This document shows, one piece after another, positions 1 to 9,640 of a DNA stretch of 64,000 bases. The translations under genes were made by a program, and so were the position numbers. Location: positions 124,001 to 188,000 of the forward strand of contig NZ_FNIC01000004.1 of NCBI RefSeq assembly GCF_900103935.1. The letters are read 5' to 3'. This DNA comes from Nocardioides szechwanensis (GTDB taxonomy: Bacteria > Actinomycetota > Actinomycetes > Propionibacteriales > Nocardioidaceae). Position 1 is the stretch's first letter. The number at the start of each line of letters is the position of its first letter. The notes beneath the pieces are model-generated. The model did not search any database. It worked only from the letters and a program-made list of their open reading frames with translations, and was not told the origin of the DNA.

Positions 1-35
1 TCGCGCGGACGGTCTCGGGCGCCCCGATCAGGTAG

Positions 36-1667
36 TCAGCAGGTCGGCGAGAACGCCTTCTTGGCAAGAGGGCGGCTGTTCTTGGCCTGCCGGCCGGTCT
101 CGAGCGTCCAGGACCGTACCCAGTCGACCGAGAACTGGCTCCCGTTGTGCTCGGTGGCGTCCTCCAGCCCGACCATGCTCACCCGCGGGGTCAGCGTCCT
201 GCCCGAGAGCGCTCCCTTGCTCTTCACCGTGGCGAACGCCTTGCCGTCGAAGAACCAGGTGATGTGGTCCGTGGCCACCTCCACCGCGAAGTTGTGCAGG
301 CCGCTATAGGCCGGGGTCGACGGGTTGGTGTAGCTCCACTCCGCGTTGGCCTTCGCCGACCGAACCCCCACGGAGTAGGACTTCTCGCCGAGCTGCATGT
401 CGGCGACCCGGATGGCCTCGGGGGAGCACGCCCCCGGGCCGGTGCCCTCGGGGACCAGCTCCACCCGCATCCGGAAGTCGCGTCCGTCCTGCTCGCGTAC
501 GTTCTGCCAGATCCGGAACTCCCAGCGGCCGTACTTCTGGGCGTTGCCGGTCAGTGCGGCGGAGGTGGTGCCCCGGTCGCCCGGTCCCTTGTTGATGAGC
601 TTGCTCTGGAAGGCGAGCGCGCCGTTGAAGGTCACCACGCGTCCGCTGCCGCTGGACGACTCCAGCCACCGGCCCTTCAGGGCGGTTCCCTTGGTGGGCG
701 GCGACGACAGCGACTGCCCGTACTCCCAGGCGAAGTCGTAGACGGGGCGGTACCAGCCGTACTGGCTGCTGGCGTCCGTGGCGCCGGTCGAGTCGGTCAC
801 CGGGGGTGTCGTCGTCCGGCCGAAAGCTGGCCCGGCCCACGAGTCGGCCGGCTCCCGGGGGAACTCGGGGAACTCCGGGAACTCGGGGAAGAGGTTGAAC
901 TCCACGTAGGTCGGCCAGGAGGCGGTCCACCCGATGCGGTTGCCGTTCGTGGAGACGTCCTCGGCGCGGGCCCGGAGGACCTGCTCGCCCGACAGCGCTC
1001 CCGTGAGGGTGAAGCTCGCGAACCCGCCGGAGTCGGCCTTGGCCGTGTCGATGGTCTCCCACTGGCTGCCGTTGACCCGCTGCTGGAGGTTGATCACCCG
1101 GCCGGGAAAGGGGGGAGGCTCCAGCTTGCGGTCGGGGTAGAGGTCCGCCGCGGAGTCCACCTCCACCGTGAACGGCGCCAGGGGCAGGACGGTGACGAAC
1201 TGGTTCGTCTGGTCCTCCCCGTTGACCGACAGCGTCACGGCCTGCGGCTTGGCGTAGAAGAGGTACGGCTTGGTCGCCATGCCGCCGCCCACCACGCGGT
1301 AGCTGATGTTGAACATGGCCGGGGCCGGGAAGCGGAACTTGAACGCGCCGGAGGCCGTGGTGGTGCGGCTGCTCTTCTTGACGTCGGTCCACTTGTCGCC
1401 GGGACGGTTCATGTGGAACTGGAGGTGGATCCCGCGCTTCCCGGGCTTGGGGAGGGCGCCCTTGAAGGTGACCGCCTGGCCGGCCACGTGAAGCGCGGGC
1501 GAGACGGTGAGCGACCCCACGCCCGCAGCGCGGCTCGGTGTCGCGGCGCTGGTCGGCGCGACCGACCCGGTGACCGCGGTGGCGCCCGGGGTCACGATCG
1601 CGGCGGCCGCCAGCGCGGACAGGGTGACAGCGGAGGTGAGGGCTGCGGCCCGAAGACGCAGGAGCAT
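36..1667 (-). CDS. Secreted GH16-like (concanavalin-fold) protein
   Basis: 543 residues from the ATG at 1667. This start directly precedes a signal peptide (hydrophobic stretch ending near GATA); an upstream in-frame ATG at 1748 would put a non-signal leader in front of it. After the signal come two Ig/Big-like beta-rich regions (about residues 50-260), a short FPE-repeat hinge (FPEFPEFPEFP) and a C-terminal domain resembling actinobacterial family-16 glycosidase-like proteins (ITWFFDGK, and DWVRSWTLE at the end). The classical GH16 catalytic signature ExDxxE is not visible; the corresponding stretch reads PEAIRVADM. It is therefore probably exported and carbohydrate-related, but its catalytic activity is doubtful. 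It is divergent from the unknown gene at 1819. The fold is inferred by resemblance. Confidence 0.72.
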   Translation of the reverse strand: MLLRLRAAALTSAVTLSALAAAAIVTPGATAVTGSVAPTSAATPSRAAGVGSLTVSPALHVAGQAVTFKGALPKPGKRGIHLQFHMNRPGDKWTDVKKSSRTTTASGAFKFRFPAPAMFNISYRVVGGGMATKPYLFYAKPQAVTLSVNGEDQTNQFVTVLPLAPFTVEVDSAADLYPDRKLEPPPFPGRVINLQQRVNGSQWETIDTAKADSGGFASFTLTGALSGEQVLRARAEDVSTNGNRIGWTASWPTYVEFNLFPEFPEFPEFPREPADSWAGPAFGRTTTPPVTDSTGATDASSQYGWYRPVYDFAWEYGQSLSSPPTKGTALKGRWLESSSGSGRVVTFNGALAFQSKLINKGPGDRGTTSAALTGNAQKYGRWEFRIWQNVREQDGRDFRMRVELVPEGTGPGACSPEAIRVADMQLGEKSYSVGVRSAKANAEWSYTNPSTPAYSGLHNFAVEVATDHITWFFDGKAFATVKSKGALSGRTLTPRVSMVGLEDATEHNGSQFSVDWVRSWTLETGRQAKNSRPLAKKAFSPTC

Positions 1668-1806
1668 GGGCGTTCCGTCTGAGGGAAGGGGTCGTCGTAC
1701 GCCGAGTCGGCGCACTCCGCAAATGTAGGTCGCGTTCTGTCGTGGCAACCATCAAACGCCGGATCCCCGCTCGGCGCAGCACCCCCCGGGGTATCCACCC
1801 GGTCGC

Positions 1807-1812
1807 TAGGTT
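1807..1812 (+). promoter_or_regulatory. -10 hexamer TAGGTT, leaderless promoter
   Basis: TAGGTT fits actinobacterial TANNNT and ends six bases before the ATG at 1819, so transcription would begin at or next to the start codon. No clear -35 is seen. Confidence 0.5.
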
Positions 1813-1818
1813 CGCATC

Positions 1819-2427
1819 ATGCGCAGCCGGTTCGAGGGCCAGATCGCCGGCGTGGGCAGCACCAGTGGCACCCGGATCGTCGTGGGGAACTGGCGCTCGA
1901 CCCCGCTCGGACCCTTCTCCGACGCGATGGTCGAGCTCGCCGACGGCCACCGGGTGCTGCTCGCCGACCACGCCGAGGCGGCCGACTTCATCGCCGCGAC
2001 CTACACCTTCGACGAGATCCGGGTCGAGCCGGTGGTCGTGAGCGTCGCCGGCGGCACGTGGCGCCTGCGGTCGACGTCGCTGGACCTCGACCTCACCGTC
2101 GGGCGCCGCACCTCGCTCGGCTGGGCGCTGCGCGCCGTGCCCGGCCCGGTCGCCTCGGCGCCGTGGTGGTGCTCGGTCACCGACGCGGTCGCGCGTCGGC
2201 TGCTGACCGGGGTCCGCACGAAGGGGACGGCGGGCAACGGGCGGCGGGAGTGGTACGGCGCCACCGACAGCCGGCGGGTCGTGGCGATGACCGGCTCGTT
2301 CGAGGGGCAGGACCTCGGCGCGCTCGCACCGGTCGACCCGCCCGCGACGTTCGGCTTCTCGTCGACCCCGAAGCGACCCTGCGTGACGACCGTGGTCACG
2401 ACCGTCGAGGCGCCATCACAGGGATAG
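1819..2427 (+). CDS. Conserved hypothetical protein (actinobacterial)
   Basis: 202 residues with no signal peptide or membrane segment. I do not recognise a characterised domain. The sequence looks like a soluble alpha/beta protein: a conserved-looking opening (MRSRFEGQIAGVGST), a central basic segment (TRGTAG-like GVRTKGTAGNGRREWYGATD) and a C-terminus rich in beta-branched residues (VTTVVTTVE). The ATG is supported by a TAGGTT hexamer ending six bases upstream and by the absence of a Shine-Dalgarno sequence, which fits a leaderless message. It converges on the flavin oxidoreductase gene, sharing a hairpin that spans both stop codons. Coding is supported by codon bias and a full-length open frame; the function is unknown. 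Confidence 0.7.
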   Translation: MRSRFEGQIAGVGSTSGTRIVVGNWRSTPLGPFSDAMVELADGHRVLLADHAEAADFIAATYTFDEIRVEPVVVSVAGGTWRLRSTSLDLDLTVGRRTSLGWALRAVPGPVASAPWWCSVTDAVARRLLTGVRTKGTAGNGRREWYGATDSRRVVAMTGSFEGQDLGALAPVDPPATFGFSSTPKRPCVTTVVTTVEAPSQG

Positions 2428-2483
2428 TAGGTCCCGCCATCTACCCGAATCGGCCCAGACCGGGTCGATAGCGGGTCCTACTA
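2425..2483. terminator. Bidirectional hairpin spanning both stop codons
   Basis: Arms tagtaggtcccgc (2425-2437) and gcgggtcctacta (2471-2483) pair with one mismatch. The left arm begins with the TAG stop of the plus-strand gene and the right arm ends with the TAG stop of the minus-strand gene. An inner acccg/cgggt pair (2443-2447, 2461-2465) lengthens the structure. It probably terminates both convergent transcripts. Confidence 0.65.
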
Positions 2484-3470
2484 CCCGGCCGCGAGTGCCG
2501 GACGCACGACCTCACTGACCAGCCGCACGCTCTCCCAGGACGGCTCCGCGGGGAGGCCGCCGCACATCGGGTGGCTGGTGACCAGCCGGATCTCCCGGCT
2601 GCGGCAGCGCTCGACGAGGTCGTCGGGTGACAGCACGACGTACACGCCGGCGGCCCGCATCTCCGCCACGGTCGTGGAGTCGTCCTGCACGTAGGACCTC
2701 TGCTCGCTGCCGCGCCAGGCCGCGTAGCTGGTGGCGTCGGCGAGCAGGTGGTGTCCGTACTTTCCCCAGAAGGCGTCCGGGTCCTCGGCGCAGAAGACGT
2801 TGGCGGGCCCCTTCGGTGAGCGCAGGATGACGCCCGGCTCCCGGCCGTGGGCCCGGCACTCCTCCTCGTACGCCGCATGCAGCTCCGGGTCGCCGTGCTG
2901 GGGCGCGAAGTGGAGACCGAGACGGCCCGCGCGCCGTGCCGCGGCCGGCGAGCCGCCGCCGTAGAAGAGCATCGGGTGCGGCTGGGAGTACGGCGTGGGC
3001 GTGACGCGCACTCGTCGGCCGTCGAGCTCGAAGGGCTCGCCGGTCCAGGCCTGTTGCAGCACCTGGATCACCCGCTCGATGTCGGCGCCGCGCGTCGACC
3101 AGGGGCGGCCGAAGTGGTCGTACTCCTCGCGCCGGTAGCCCAGGCCGATCGTGTAGCTGACCCGCCCACCGGAGAGGTGGTCGAGCACCGCGATCTCCTC
3201 GGCCAGCCGGATCGGGTCGTAGAAGTTGGCGAGCAGCGCCGACACCGTGATCGGGACCCTCGAGGTGACCGCGGCGAAGGCGGAGGCGACCGGGATCGGG
3301 CTGGGCAGGTAGCCGTCCTCGGCCGCGTGGTGCTCGGACAGCATCAGGGCGTCCTCGCCGTGCTCGTCGAGGTAGGCCGCCTGCTCCACCGCCCGCCCGA
3401 ACAGCTCGCGGCGGGTGGCCGGGTCGGCGCCGGGCGCGCGGAAGTCGTAGCGGGTGACGAAGTGGGCCAT
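2481..3470 (-). CDS. LLM-class flavin-dependent oxidoreductase
   Basis: 329 residues of the bacterial luciferase-like monooxygenase family (F420- or FMN-dependent TIM barrel). Family features seen are the early SEHH motif (LSEHHAAEDGYLPSP), the LDHLSGGR segment followed by GLGYRREEY, and the PHPMLFYGGGSPAAARRA phosphate-binding region. Length matches the 300-350 residue family norm. The ATG at 3470 begins MAHFVTRYDF, a normal start for the family. It lies downstream of the acetyltransferase gene on the same strand with a 46-base gap. The substrate cannot be deduced. A coenzyme F420 requirement is possible in actinobacteria but is not shown by sequence alone. Confidence 0.85.
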   Translation of the reverse strand: MAHFVTRYDFRAPGADPATRRELFGRAVEQAAYLDEHGEDALMLSEHHAAEDGYLPSPIPVASAFAAVTSRVPITVSALLANFYDPIRLAEEIAVLDHLSGGRVSYTIGLGYRREEYDHFGRPWSTRGADIERVIQVLQQAWTGEPFELDGRRVRVTPTPYSQPHPMLFYGGGSPAAARRAGRLGLHFAPQHGDPELHAAYEEECRAHGREPGVILRSPKGPANVFCAEDPDAFWGKYGHHLLADATSYAAWRGSEQRSYVQDDSTTVAEMRAAGVYVVLSPDDLVERCRSREIRLVTSHPMCGGLPAEPSWESVRLVSEVVRPALAAG

Positions 3471-3516
3471 GCCCGCCAGCCTCGCAGAGAACTGGAACAG
3501 GTTCTAGTGCGCGGCC

Positions 3517-4446
3517 CTAGGTCTCGGAGCCGGTCCGGACGGCGCGGTTGAGCCAGGTGGAGGCCACCTTCATGCCGACCTTCTCGTAGAGGCCGAGCGC
3601 ACCGGTGCGGGTGTCGGTCGACAGCGCGGACCGGGCCGCACCGTGCGCGCGGGCAGCGGCGAACGCGTCGGCGAGCAGGACCTGGGCCAGTCCGCGCCCG
3701 CGCTGGTCGGCGCGGGTGGCGACCTGGTCGACATACCCCTCGGTGGTGCCGTTGCCCTTGAAGAGCACGATGTAGGCGATGGCGACGACCTGACCGTCGG
3801 GGTCGGTGACGACGCGGAGGTTCCAGGGCTGGAAGCCGGGTCGCAGCACCACCCGGGCGCGCCAGTCCTCGAAGCTCTGCCGCTCGCGCTCCGACCACTC
3901 GAGGAAAGCGTCCTCGGTGACCGTCCAGACGTCCCGGTAGTCGTCGTCGGTGGCCTCGCGCACGGCGTACCCCTCGGGCAGCGGTCGCTCCGCGATGGTG
4001 GCGCCCTCGGGCAGCTCGAGCACCCAGCTGGTCCAGCGGACGTGGTACCCGAGGGACTCCAGCAGCCGGTCGCCCGGCGAGCCCTCGGGCACGGGCATGC
4101 CGACGATCGGCTTGCCCTGCTCGCGGGCCAGCCCCTGCATCCACTGGGCCAGGGCGGTGCCGATGCAACGGCCCCGGTGGTCCGGGTGCACGGCGGCGTC
4201 GCCGCGGTCGCCCCCCGTGATCTCGGCGTACCCGACCATCGTGTCGTCGGCGAACACCCCGACCGAGCTCTGCGTGACGTCGTACGACGGCCGCTGCCAG
4301 TCGGCGACGATGTCGGCCTCCTCGATCACGACCTCGCCGACGTCGTGGAGCTCCTGCGCGGCCATCACCGCCGTGACCGCAGCGGCGTCGGTGACGGCGA
4401 GCGCCCTCTGGGTGTAGCCCTCGGGCAGAGAAAGTGGTGCAGGCAT
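3517..4446 (-). CDS. GNAT acetyltransferase with two GNAT domains
   Basis: 309 residues from the ATG at 4446 (MPAPLSLPEGY). The same frame stays open upstream to 4653, but that part overlaps yceI and reads as nonsense. Two GNAT-like units are seen: residues about 10-150, with a degenerate acetyl-CoA loop (HPDHRGRCIGTALAQ), and about 160-300, with a good Q/RxxGxG/A loop (ADQRGRGLAQVLL) and the terminal GLYEKVGMK strand. Tandem GNATs of about 300 residues occur in mycothiol synthase (MshD) and several actinobacterial detoxifying enzymes. I see no feature that identifies it as MshD. Substrate unknown. A yceI terminator hairpin separates it from yceI. Confidence 0.83.
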   Translation of the reverse strand: MPAPLSLPEGYTQRALAVTDAAAVTAVMAAQELHDVGEVVIEEADIVADWQRPSYDVTQSSVGVFADDTMVGYAEITGGDRGDAAVHPDHRGRCIGTALAQWMQGLAREQGKPIVGMPVPEGSPGDRLLESLGYHVRWTSWVLELPEGATIAERPLPEGYAVREATDDDYRDVWTVTEDAFLEWSERERQSFEDWRARVVLRPGFQPWNLRVVTDPDGQVVAIAYIVLFKGNGTTEGYVDQVATRADQRGRGLAQVLLADAFAAARAHGAARSALSTDTRTGALGLYEKVGMKVASTWLNRAVRTGSET

Positions 4447-4498
4447 GCCCCGATTCAACCGCCGACGCCGGTCTGCTCTCACCGGGTCAACGAGCGCG

Positions 4499-4525
4499 CC
4501 GTGGACTGACGGAGTCAGTCCACGG
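4499..4525 (-). terminator. Perfect 11-bp stem terminator after yceI
   Basis: ccgtggactga (4499-4509) pairs perfectly with tcagtccacgg (4515-4525) across a five-base loop. It begins immediately after the yceI stop codon (4526-4528). Confidence 0.7.
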
Positions 4526-5098
4526 TCAGCTGGCGTTCTGGATGGCGGACACGTCGAACTCGAGCTTGATCTTGTCGGAGACGAGGACGCCGCCGGTCTC
4601 GAGGGCGGCGTTCCAGGTGAGGTCCCAGTCCTTGCGCTGGACGGTGACCGCACCCTCGAAGCCGACGCGCAGGTTGCCGAAGGGGTCGCGGGCCGAGCCG
4701 GTCTCCTCGAACACGATCGTGACCGGCTTGGTGGTGGACTTGATGGTGAGGTCGCCGGTGATGGACCAGTCGGAGCCGTCGCGGGTCACGTCGGTGGACG
4801 TGAAGGTGATCTCGGGGAACGTCTCGGCGTCGAAGAAGTCGGGGGAGACGAGGTGGCCGTCGCGGTCGGGGCTACCGGTGCTGACGCTGGCGGTCTTGAT
4901 GGCCAGGTCGACCTTGGAGGCGGCGGGGGTGGCGGTGTCGATCCGGGCGGTGCCGGAGAACTCGCTGAACTGGCCGCGGACCTTGGTGACCATCGCGTGG
5001 CGCGCGACGAAGCCGAGGCGGGAGTGGCTGGGGTCGATGGTGTAGTCGCCGGCGATGTCGGTGACGGCGGTGGTGCTCGGGTCGAAGTCGATGCTCAT
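4526..5098 (-). CDS. YceI-family lipocalin-like protein
   Basis: 190 residues, the normal YceI length. Recognisable features are the opening DYTIDPSHSRLGFVARHAMVTKVRG strand region, the GTARIDTA turn, DGHLVSPDFFDAETFPEITFTSTDV and the closing MTWN-like DLTWNAALETGG. YceI proteins form a beta-barrel that binds polyisoprenoid lipids. This copy has no signal peptide, so it should be cytoplasmic, as in many actinobacterial homologues. The ATG at 5098 is preceded by ggaga (CAGGAGATTCC). Its upstream region carries two inverted repeats that look like regulator sites. A perfect hairpin terminator follows. Family assignment is firm; the ligand is inferred from the family. Confidence 0.92.
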   Translation of the reverse strand: MSIDFDPSTTAVTDIAGDYTIDPSHSRLGFVARHAMVTKVRGQFSEFSGTARIDTATPAASKVDLAIKTASVSTGSPDRDGHLVSPDFFDAETFPEITFTSTDVTRDGSDWSITGDLTIKSTTKPVTIVFEETGSARDPFGNLRVGFEGAVTVQRKDWDLTWNAALETGGVLVSDKIKLEFDVSAIQNAS

Positions 5099-5109
5099 GG
5101 AATCTCCTG

Positions 5110-5156
5110 GTGATTGATGGTTGAAGCGTCAATCACTACAAACGGACGCGAGTCCG
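5110..5156 (-). promoter_or_regulatory. Two inverted repeats upstream of yceI
   Basis: gtgattga (5110-5117) and tcaatcac (5129-5136) form a perfect 8-bp inverted repeat with an 11-base spacer. Inside it, ttga-agcg-tcaa (5121-5132) is a tighter dyad of the kind bound by MarR-type repressors. A second dyad, cggac-gcga-gtccg (5143-5156), lies next to it. No MarR gene is adjacent, so any regulator would be unlinked. Confidence 0.5.
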
Positions 5157-5185
5157 CTTACATTCCCGGAGCGGTCGAAAATCTG

Positions 5186-5332
5186 TCAGGCCGCGTGCGT
5201 GACGTCGACCTGCGGCGGTGCGGCCTGGGCTGCGGAGATCCAGCAGGACTCCATGCGCGTGCGACCGGACGGGTCGACGACCGGGATCCAGCGCATCACC
5301 AGCTGCTGGCCGGACACCTGAGAGTCGTACAT
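5186..5332 (-). CDS. 48-residue microprotein
   Basis: The start at 5332 (MYDSQVSGQQLVMRWIPVVD) is chosen because AGGAGGTG lies four bases upstream, one of the best ribosome-binding sites in the window. Longer in-frame starts at 5350 and 5476 lack this support. The protein is 48 residues, soluble, with a segment VMRWIPVVDPSGRTRMESCW that looks like a conserved core (aliphatic-Trp strand, turn, Arg-Met-Glu). I do not recognise a named family, though similar short proteins are familiar from actinobacterial genomes. It sits between yceI and the divergent 90-residue gene. Function unknown. Confidence 0.62.
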   Translation of the reverse strand: MYDSQVSGQQLVMRWIPVVDPSGRTRMESCWISAAQAAPPQVDVTHAA

Positions 5333-5541
5333 GGGACACCTCCTGTTCATCTTATGTTCACCGAGAGTAACACATCCCCACTTGAACAGATAGTCCGAGC
5401 GCGCGGATATGGCAGATCGCCCCACCACGGGCTCGCTGGAGGCGTCAGACGGCGACGGTTCCTCCACTTTTCCCACCAGTCACATCCCACCAGCGCGCGG
5501 GAGCGCGCTAGAGAGGGGTCGAAGTGGGGTGAAGCGGACGG

Positions 5542-5563
5542 TCCTGCCCGATATCGGGCAGGA
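5542..5563. promoter_or_regulatory. Exact 22-bp palindrome upstream of the glmS unit
   Basis: tcctgcccgat at 5542-5552 is followed directly by its reverse complement at 5553-5563, with no spacer and no mismatch. It lies 39 bases before the GTG of the 90-residue gene that precedes glmS. It could be a dimeric-regulator operator or a copy of a dispersed element. No DasR/NagR-like site is evident. Confidence 0.5.
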
Positions 5564-5602
5564 ACTTGCGTTTCGGCGTCGCCAGGGGACACGCTTTGCG
5601 GC

Positions 5603-5875
5603 GTGGGAACCGATCCTGAGCTCGTCGAGCTCGTCGAGCGCGTCGTGGCGAGCACGGGGCTCACCCCCGGCGAGGCCGCCCGGCTGGTCGAGGACGTGCT
5701 GGCGTTCCACGCCGAGCCGGTCGAGGACTACGTACGGCGCCGGCACGCCGAGCTCAAGACCTACGGCGCCCACAACCCCGAGATCTTCCAACGCATCAGC
5801 GGAGAGCTGGCCGACCGGGTGGTCGCCGCGCCCCGCCTCACCGAGCGGCAGCTACGCCGCCTCGTCTACGGATAG
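5603..5875 (+). CDS. Small helical protein upstream of glmS
   Basis: 90 residues from the GTG at 5603 (VGTDPELVELVERVVASTG). The open frame continues upstream to 5114 but that part has no coding character. A caggggac stretch about 12 bases before the GTG is a weak ribosome-binding site. The protein is predicted helical, acidic in its first half and basic at its end (LTERQLRRLVYG), with a repeated pattern of about 20-residue helices. I do not recognise the family. It ends ten bases before glmS, so the two are very likely cotranscribed. Function unknown; a link to glmS is inferred only from position. Confidence 0.6.
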   Translation: MGTDPELVELVERVVASTGLTPGEAARLVEDVLAFHAEPVEDYVRRRHAELKTYGAHNPEIFQRISGELADRVVAAPRLTERQLRRLVYG

Positions 5876-5885
5876 GACAACCCCC

Positions 5886-7703
5886 ATGTGCGGCATCGTC
5901 GGCTACCTCGGACCCCAGCAGGCGGCCCCCCTGCTCCTCGAGGGGCTCACCCGCCTCGAGCACCGCGGCTACGACTCGGCCGGCCTGGCCGTGCTCGGGA
6001 CCGGGCTGCGCGTGGCGAAGAAGGCCGGCCGGGTCCGTGACCTCGGCGCCGACCTGCCCAAGCGCTTCACCGGCAAGGTCGGCATCGGCCACACCCGGTG
6101 GGCGACCCACGGGCCGGCCAACGACGTCAACGCCCACCCCCACACCGACGCCAAGGGCGACGTGGCCGTGGTGCACAACGGGATCATCGACAACGCCGGC
6201 ACACTGCGGCAGCGGCTCACCGACGACGGCGTCGACTTCGCGAGCGACACCGACACCGAGGTGCTGAGCCACCTGATCGGCCGCTCCACCGCCGAGACCC
6301 TCGAGGAGCGGGTCGCCGAGGCGCTCGCCGCCGTCGAGGGCACGTACGGCGTCGCGGTGTTGCACGCGGACTTCCCCGACCGGATCGTGGTCGCCCGCAA
6401 CGGCAGCCCGCTGATCATCGGCGTGGGCGAGCGGGAGATGTTCGTGGCCTCCGACCTGGCCGCGATCATCCGCTACACCACGACCGTGGCCCACCTCGAG
6501 GACGGCGAGATGGCCACGCTGACGGCGACCGGCTTCACGACCTACCGCCAGGACCTGACCCGCATCCAGCGGTCCGCGACCGAGGTCGACGTCGACCCCG
6601 CGTCGTACGACGCCGGCGAGCACGACTCCTTCATGCACAAGGAGATGCTCGAGCAGCCTGCTGCCGCCGAGCGGATCCTGCGGGGCCGGCTCGACGAGCG
6701 CTTCGGCACCGCCCACCTCGGCGGCCTCAACATGGACGCCCGCGAGACCCGCGAGATCCGGCGGGTGAAGATCCTCGGCTGCGGCTCGGCCTACTACGTC
6801 GGGCAGATGGGCGCCTCGCTGATCGAGGACCTGGCCCGGATCCCGGCGGACGCCGAGGCCGCGAGCGAGTTCCGCTACCGCAACCCGATCATCGAGCACG
6901 ACACCCTCTACGTCGCGGTGAGCCAGTCCGGCGAGACCATCGACACCCTGCTCGCGGTGCAGGAGATCCGGCGCAAGGGCGGTCGCGTGATCGGCCTGGT
7001 CAACGTCGTCGGCAGCGCGGTCGCGCGTGAGTGCGACGGCGGCATCTACCTGCACGCGGGGCCGGAGGTCGCGGTCGCCAGCACCAAGGCGCTGACCAAC
7101 ATGTTCGTCGGCTTCGCGCTGCTGGCGCTCCAGCTCGGCCGGGTGCGTGACCTGTCGATCGCCGACGGCCAGCGGCTGATCGCCGGCCTCACCCGGCTTC
7201 CCGGGCAGATCGAGGAGATCCTGGCCGGCGAGGACGCGCTGGCCGAGATGGCGACCGGGCTGGCGGGTGCCGAGTCGTTGTTCTTCGTCGGCCGCGTGCG
7301 TGGCTTCCCGGTCGCGCGGGAGGGGGCCCAGAAGTTCAAGGAGATCAGCTACCGGCACGCGGAGGCCTACCAGACCTCCGAGCTCAAGCACGGTCCGCTC
7401 GCCCTGATCTCGACCGAGGTCCCGACCGTCGCGATCGTGCCCGACGACGAGCTGACCGACCGGAACATCGCCGCCCTGCACGAGATCGCCGCTCGCCGGG
7501 GTCCGCTGGTGGTGGTCACGCATGCGGGCGTCGACCTCGGCGACCTTGACGTACGCCGCATCGACGTGCCCCGCAACGAGCGCGAGCTGGACCCCATCCT
7601 GCTGACGATTCCCCTGCAGGTGCTGGCCTATCACGCCGCGCTGACCCTCGGCCACGACATCGACAAGCCGCGCAACCTGGCCAAGAGCGTCACCGTCGAG
7701 TGA
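5886..7703 (+). CDS. glmS: Glutamine-fructose-6-phosphate aminotransferase (isomerizing)
   Basis: 605 residues. GlmS makes glucosamine-6-phosphate from fructose-6-phosphate and glutamine, the first step to UDP-GlcNAc for peptidoglycan (and mycothiol precursors). The ATG at 5886 gives MCGIVGYLG, placing the catalytic Cys at position 2 to become the N-terminal nucleophile after Met removal. The N-terminal glutaminase carries HRGYDSAG and HTRWATHG. Two SIS sugar-isomerase domains follow (SQSGETIDTL near residue 350; ELKHGPLAL near 500), and the protein ends with the family signature DKPRNLAKSVTVE. Length matches the family (about 610). No glmS ribozyme-like leader is apparent, as expected outside Firmicutes. 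Confidence 0.97.
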   Translation: MCGIVGYLGPQQAAPLLLEGLTRLEHRGYDSAGLAVLGTGLRVAKKAGRVRDLGADLPKRFTGKVGIGHTRWATHGPANDVNAHPHTDAKGDVAVVHNGIIDNAGTLRQRLTDDGVDFASDTDTEVLSHLIGRSTAETLEERVAEALAAVEGTYGVAVLHADFPDRIVVARNGSPLIIGVGEREMFVASDLAAIIRYTTTVAHLEDGEMATLTATGFTTYRQDLTRIQRSATEVDVDPASYDAGEHDSFMHKEMLEQPAAAERILRGRLDERFGTAHLGGLNMDARETREIRRVKILGCGSAYYVGQMGASLIEDLARIPADAEAASEFRYRNPIIEHDTLYVAVSQSGETIDTLLAVQEIRRKGGRVIGLVNVVGSAVARECDGGIYLHAGPEVAVASTKALTNMFVGFALLALQLGRVRDLSIADGQRLIAGLTRLPGQIEEILAGEDALAEMATGLAGAESLFFVGRVRGFPVAREGAQKFKEISYRHAEAYQTSELKHGPLALISTEVPTVAIVPDDELTDRNIAALHEIAARRGPLVVVTHAGVDLGDLDVRRIDVPRNERELDPILLTIPLQVLAYHAALTLGHDIDKPRNLAKSVTVE

Positions 7704-7767
7704 GCCCAGACGACGGCGTGACCCAGCGCACCGCGACGCAAAATCGGGACACAGGTCACATAACCAC

Positions 7768-7773
7768 TACCGT
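7768..7773 (+). promoter_or_regulatory. -10 hexamer TACCGT, leaderless promoter
   Basis: TACCGT (TANNNT) ends six bases before the GTG at 7780 of the helicase. No Shine-Dalgarno is present, which supports leaderless initiation. Confidence 0.45.
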
Positions 7774-7779
7774 CGTGGG

Positions 7780-9564
<1,785 letters not shown>

Positions 9565-9575
9565 CCCACCCTCCG

Positions 9576-9640
9576 GCGTCGAGTGACGCGCACGGCCGGC
9601 TTTTCGGGCCTCTGGACCGGCCCCGCACGTCACTCGACGC
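9576..9640. terminator. Bidirectional hairpin between convergent genes
   Basis: gcgtcgagtgacg (9576-9588) and cgtcactcgacgc (9628-9640) are a perfect 13-bp inverted repeat. A further ggccgg/ccggcc pairing extends it inward. It lies past the helicase stop and overlaps the last codons of the minus-strand flavoprotein, so it could end both transcripts. Confidence 0.6.

Noticed and set aside
304..1971. Long antisense frames (also 147-1682) opposite the GH16-like gene
   Set aside because: High GC makes long antisense frames common. They lack signal-peptide logic and protein-like composition (Arg/Gly/Pro rich), and the minus-strand gene has a proper domain structure.
5409..5885. N-terminal extension of GlmS to 5409
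   Set aside because: GlmS must start MCGIVG with Cys at position 2, so the extension is not part of the enzyme; it also covers the 90-residue gene in another frame.
9576..9640. Inverted repeat as a phage attachment site
   Set aside because: It lies between convergent housekeeping genes with no integrase or tRNA; a terminator explains it better.
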